Assembly: GCA_049658265.1 (NCBI GenBank)
Contig: JBASOM010000045.1
Span: 1 to 7,748, forward strand
DNA: 7,748 bases
Reading direction: 5' to 3'
Origin: DTU063 sp001512695
GTDB lineage: Bacteria; Bacillota; Thermosediminibacteria; Thermosediminibacterales; Tepidanaerobacteraceae
Shown here: piece after piece, positions 7,001 to 7,748 of the stretch
How the letters are laid out: each line of letters starts with the position of its first letter
Position numbering within the stretch: position 1 is the stretch's first letter
Program-made: the position numbers and the translations under genes
Notes under the pieces: model-generated
Told to the model about the DNA's origin: nothing
Database searches by the model: none
Seen by the model: the letters and a program-made list of their open reading frames with translations, nothing else

Positions 7001-7396
7001 TTAAATCGGTTCTAAAAGCCTTACACTGTTCACGCCGGCTTCTTTAGCCACATGCACTAATTCAGACAGGGTTTTAGTTTCATCTCTTTGAAATAACACC
7101 TCTAAAACCATACCTAGGTTAACCCCTGTAATACACTGACAGTTTGGCGTTGAAGAAACAATTTTCCATGCGCTGTTGGCAGGGGTCCCGCCAAAAAGGT
7201 CTGCCATAATTAAAACACCTTTACCACTGTCCACTTCGTGTACGGCTTTCTCCAAGTCCATGACAAACTTTTCAGGCCCCGAACTTTCTGTTAAATCTAC
7301 TGATGTGATACCTTTTGCATCTTTTAAAAATAGGTTTATGGTCTTTCTAAAACATGTACCCAATTCTCCATGGGCCGCAATGACTATACCTACCAT
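7001..7396 (-). CDS. PTS mannose/fructose/sorbose family EIIA
   Basis: This 131-aa cytoplasmic subunit takes phosphate from HPr. The predicted phosphorylated residue is His9 in GIVIAAHGELG (3-13). Family landmarks DLFGGTPAN (66-74) and TGVNLGMVLE (90-99) are present, and the protein is a stand-alone IIA rather than the IIAB fusion seen in E. coli ManX. GGGAG lies 7 nt upstream of the ATG, and an in-frame TAG upstream rules out a longer start. It is the first gene of the operon. The start is preceded by a leader of about 115 nt and a sigma-54 promoter, so the whole A-B-C-D-dehydrogenase-aldolase transcript is expected to require an enhancer-binding activator. Confidence 0.95.
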   Translation of the reverse strand: MVGIVIAAHGELGTCFRKTINLFLKDAKGITSVDLTESSGPEKFVMDLEKAVHEVDSGKGVLIMADLFGGTPANSAWKIVSSTPNCQCITGVNLGMVLEVLFQRDETKTLSELVHVAKEAGVNSVRLLEPI

Positions 7397-7410
7397 TCCA
7401 TCACTCCCTT

Positions 7411-7449
7411 TTACCTAAAAATATTTGTAACTATTTTAGCTGAAATCAT
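7411..7449 (-). CDS. Possible 12-codon leader peptide upstream of EIIA
   Basis: ATG at 7447-7449 opens MISAKIVTNIFR and stops at TAA 7411-7413, about 14 nt before the EIIA start; the stop overlaps the beginning of the EIIA ribosome binding region. AAGGGGGTGAT (7448-7458) is a near-perfect Shine-Dalgarno sequence, but its GGGGG core is only 2 nt from this ATG, closer than optimal. No better start codon follows it. The ORF may be a translated leader that couples to EIIA, or only a ribosome-loading site. There is no homology evidence. Confidence 0.25.
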   Translation of the reverse strand: MISAKIVTNIFR

Positions 7450-7521
7450 CACCCCCTTAAAAAAATAATAGAAATCTTTTACTACTTGCAAAACCCTTAA
7501 TAAATCTGCTATAGTAATACT

Positions 7522-7537
7522 TGCAGGTTGCATGCCA
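7522..7537 (-). promoter_or_regulatory. Sigma-54 (-24/-12) promoter of the PTS operon
   Basis: Read on the minus strand the site is TGGCATG-CAAC-CTGCA. Against the consensus TGGCACG-N4-TTGCW it matches 6 of 7 positions in the -24 block and 4 of 5 in the -12 block. The invariant GG and GC are exactly 10 bp apart. The predicted start is near 7511, giving a leader of about 115 nt before EIIA. Mannose-class PTS operons in Firmicutes (for example the B. subtilis lev operon) are known to use sigma-54 with LevR-type activators, so site and gene context agree. Confidence 0.85.
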
Positions 7538-7565
7538 ATAAGTGTTTAAAATCTTACAGTGGTAA

Positions 7566-7612
7566 ACCTAATCATACCTTTGACATAAGGTATTATAGGT
7601 AATAGACCTTAT
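7566..7612. promoter_or_regulatory. Inverted-repeat cluster, candidate enhancer (UAS) for a sigma-54 activator
   Basis: Two overlapping perfect 7-bp inverted repeats share a central arm: ATACCTT (7574-7580) with AAGGTAT (7587-7593), and ATAAGGT (7585-7591) with ACCTTAT (7606-7612). Additional ACCT (7566-7569) and AGGT (7597-7600) half-sites make five in about 44 bp. The cluster lies about 55-101 bp upstream of the predicted sigma-54 start, a usual place for an enhancer, and in non-coding DNA between a terminator and the promoter. The binding protein is inferred, not shown. Confidence 0.5.
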
Positions 7613-7615
7613 TAT

Positions 7616-7631
7616 TAATATAAAAATATTA
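7616..7631. repeat. AT-only palindrome upstream of the enhancer cluster
   Basis: TAATAT-AAAA-ATATTA is a perfect 6+4+6 inverted repeat made only of A and T. It could be a further regulator contact or a bend, but AT-rich palindromes are common by chance in such spacers. Confidence 0.3.
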
Positions 7632-7644
7632 CTTTTCAAATCAG

Positions 7645-7684
7645 AAAAAAATAAACAGAAGTCACAGACAACGACTTCTGTTTA
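7645..7684 (-). terminator. Intrinsic terminator of the gene upstream of the PTS operon
   Basis: A perfect 12-bp stem (TAAACAGAAGTC 7652-7663 / GACTTCTGTTTA 7673-7684) with a 9-nt loop is followed on the minus strand by seven T residues (7651-7645). It should end a minus-strand transcript coming from beyond the right edge and insulate the PTS operon from it. On the plus strand it is not followed by T. Confidence 0.85.
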
Positions 7685-7748
7685 AACAGATTTCAAACAC
7701 TTCACTTAAAAAATTATTCACTATTTTACTGACCAAAATGAGTCCAAC
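7662..7748 (-). CDS. Possible C-terminal end of an upstream gene (partial, doubtful)
   Basis: One minus-strand frame is open from the right edge to a TGA at 7662-7664 (28 codons, beginning VGLILVSKIVNNF). The other two frames stop within about nine codons of the edge. The stop of the open frame falls at the loop side of the terminator stem, which is late for a real gene end, so the true stop may be one of the earlier ones or lie outside the window. No family is recognisable. Confidence 0.2.
   Translation of the reverse strand, partial: VGLILVSKIVNNFLSEVFEICLNRSRCL

Noticed and set aside
7440..7470. Run of Ts on the minus strand (TATTATTTTTTTAA) in the EIIA leader as an attenuator terminator
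   Set aside because: No stable stem precedes the run in the predicted leader, so a terminator or riboswitch expression platform is not supported.
7397..7748. CcpA cre site upstream of the PTS operon
   Set aside because: No sequence close to TGWAANCGNTNWCA was found on either strand by eye; TGAAATCATCAC near 7441 lacks the central CG.
1..7748. CRISPR array, insertion sequence, tRNA or rRNA
   Set aside because: No regularly spaced direct repeats, transposase motifs, terminal inverted repeats or cloverleaf-like sequences were seen in either strand.

Overview
The window looks like a chromosomal segment from a low-to-moderate GC, Gram-positive anaerobe of the class Clostridia, plausibly a thermophilic or moderately thermophilic lineage. 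This is an inference from gene content, strong AGGAGG-type ribosome binding sites, frequent TTG starts and intrinsic terminators; no rRNA or other marker is present to fix the taxon. The tex fragment at the left end looks visibly more GC-rich than the rest.

Left part (1-2370): the 3' two thirds of a tex-type S1 RNA-binding protein gene runs rightward off the left edge and ends at an intrinsic terminator. Convergent to it is a membrane-anchored or secreted NodB-type polysaccharide deacetylase, probably a cell-wall enzyme.

Middle (2266-2901): divergent from the deacetylase is a small hemerythrin-domain protein gene. Its upstream region holds a near-consensus CRP/FNR-type palindrome centred 41.5 bp from the start point predicted by a good -10 box. 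This is the textbook spacing for class II activation and suggests control by an FNR-like or NO/redox-sensing regulator. A strong hairpin terminator follows the gene.

Right part (2966-7748, minus strand): a compact six-gene operon in the order EIIA, EIIB, EIIC, EIID, zinc-dependent MDR dehydrogenase and class II ketose-(bis)phosphate aldolase. The four PTS proteins form a complete mannose/fructose/sorbose-family permease. The two enzymes would oxidise the imported phosphorylated polyol (or sugar) and cleave the resulting ketose phosphate to trioses. The usual ketose-phosphate kinase is absent from the operon.

Upstream of EIIA, at 7522-7537, is a sigma-54 (-24/-12) promoter with correct GG-N10-GC spacing. 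About 55-100 bp further upstream lies a cluster of ACCTT/AAGGT inverted repeats that could be the enhancer for a LevR-like activator. A minus-strand terminator at 7645-7684 separates the operon from the next gene upstream, which is outside the window. A 12-codon leader ORF with a strong Shine-Dalgarno sequence lies in the approximately 115-nt 5' leader. The most interesting material is regulatory: the sigma-54 promoter with its candidate enhancer, the class II FNR-like promoter of the hemerythrin gene, and the kinase-less composition of the PTS operon.
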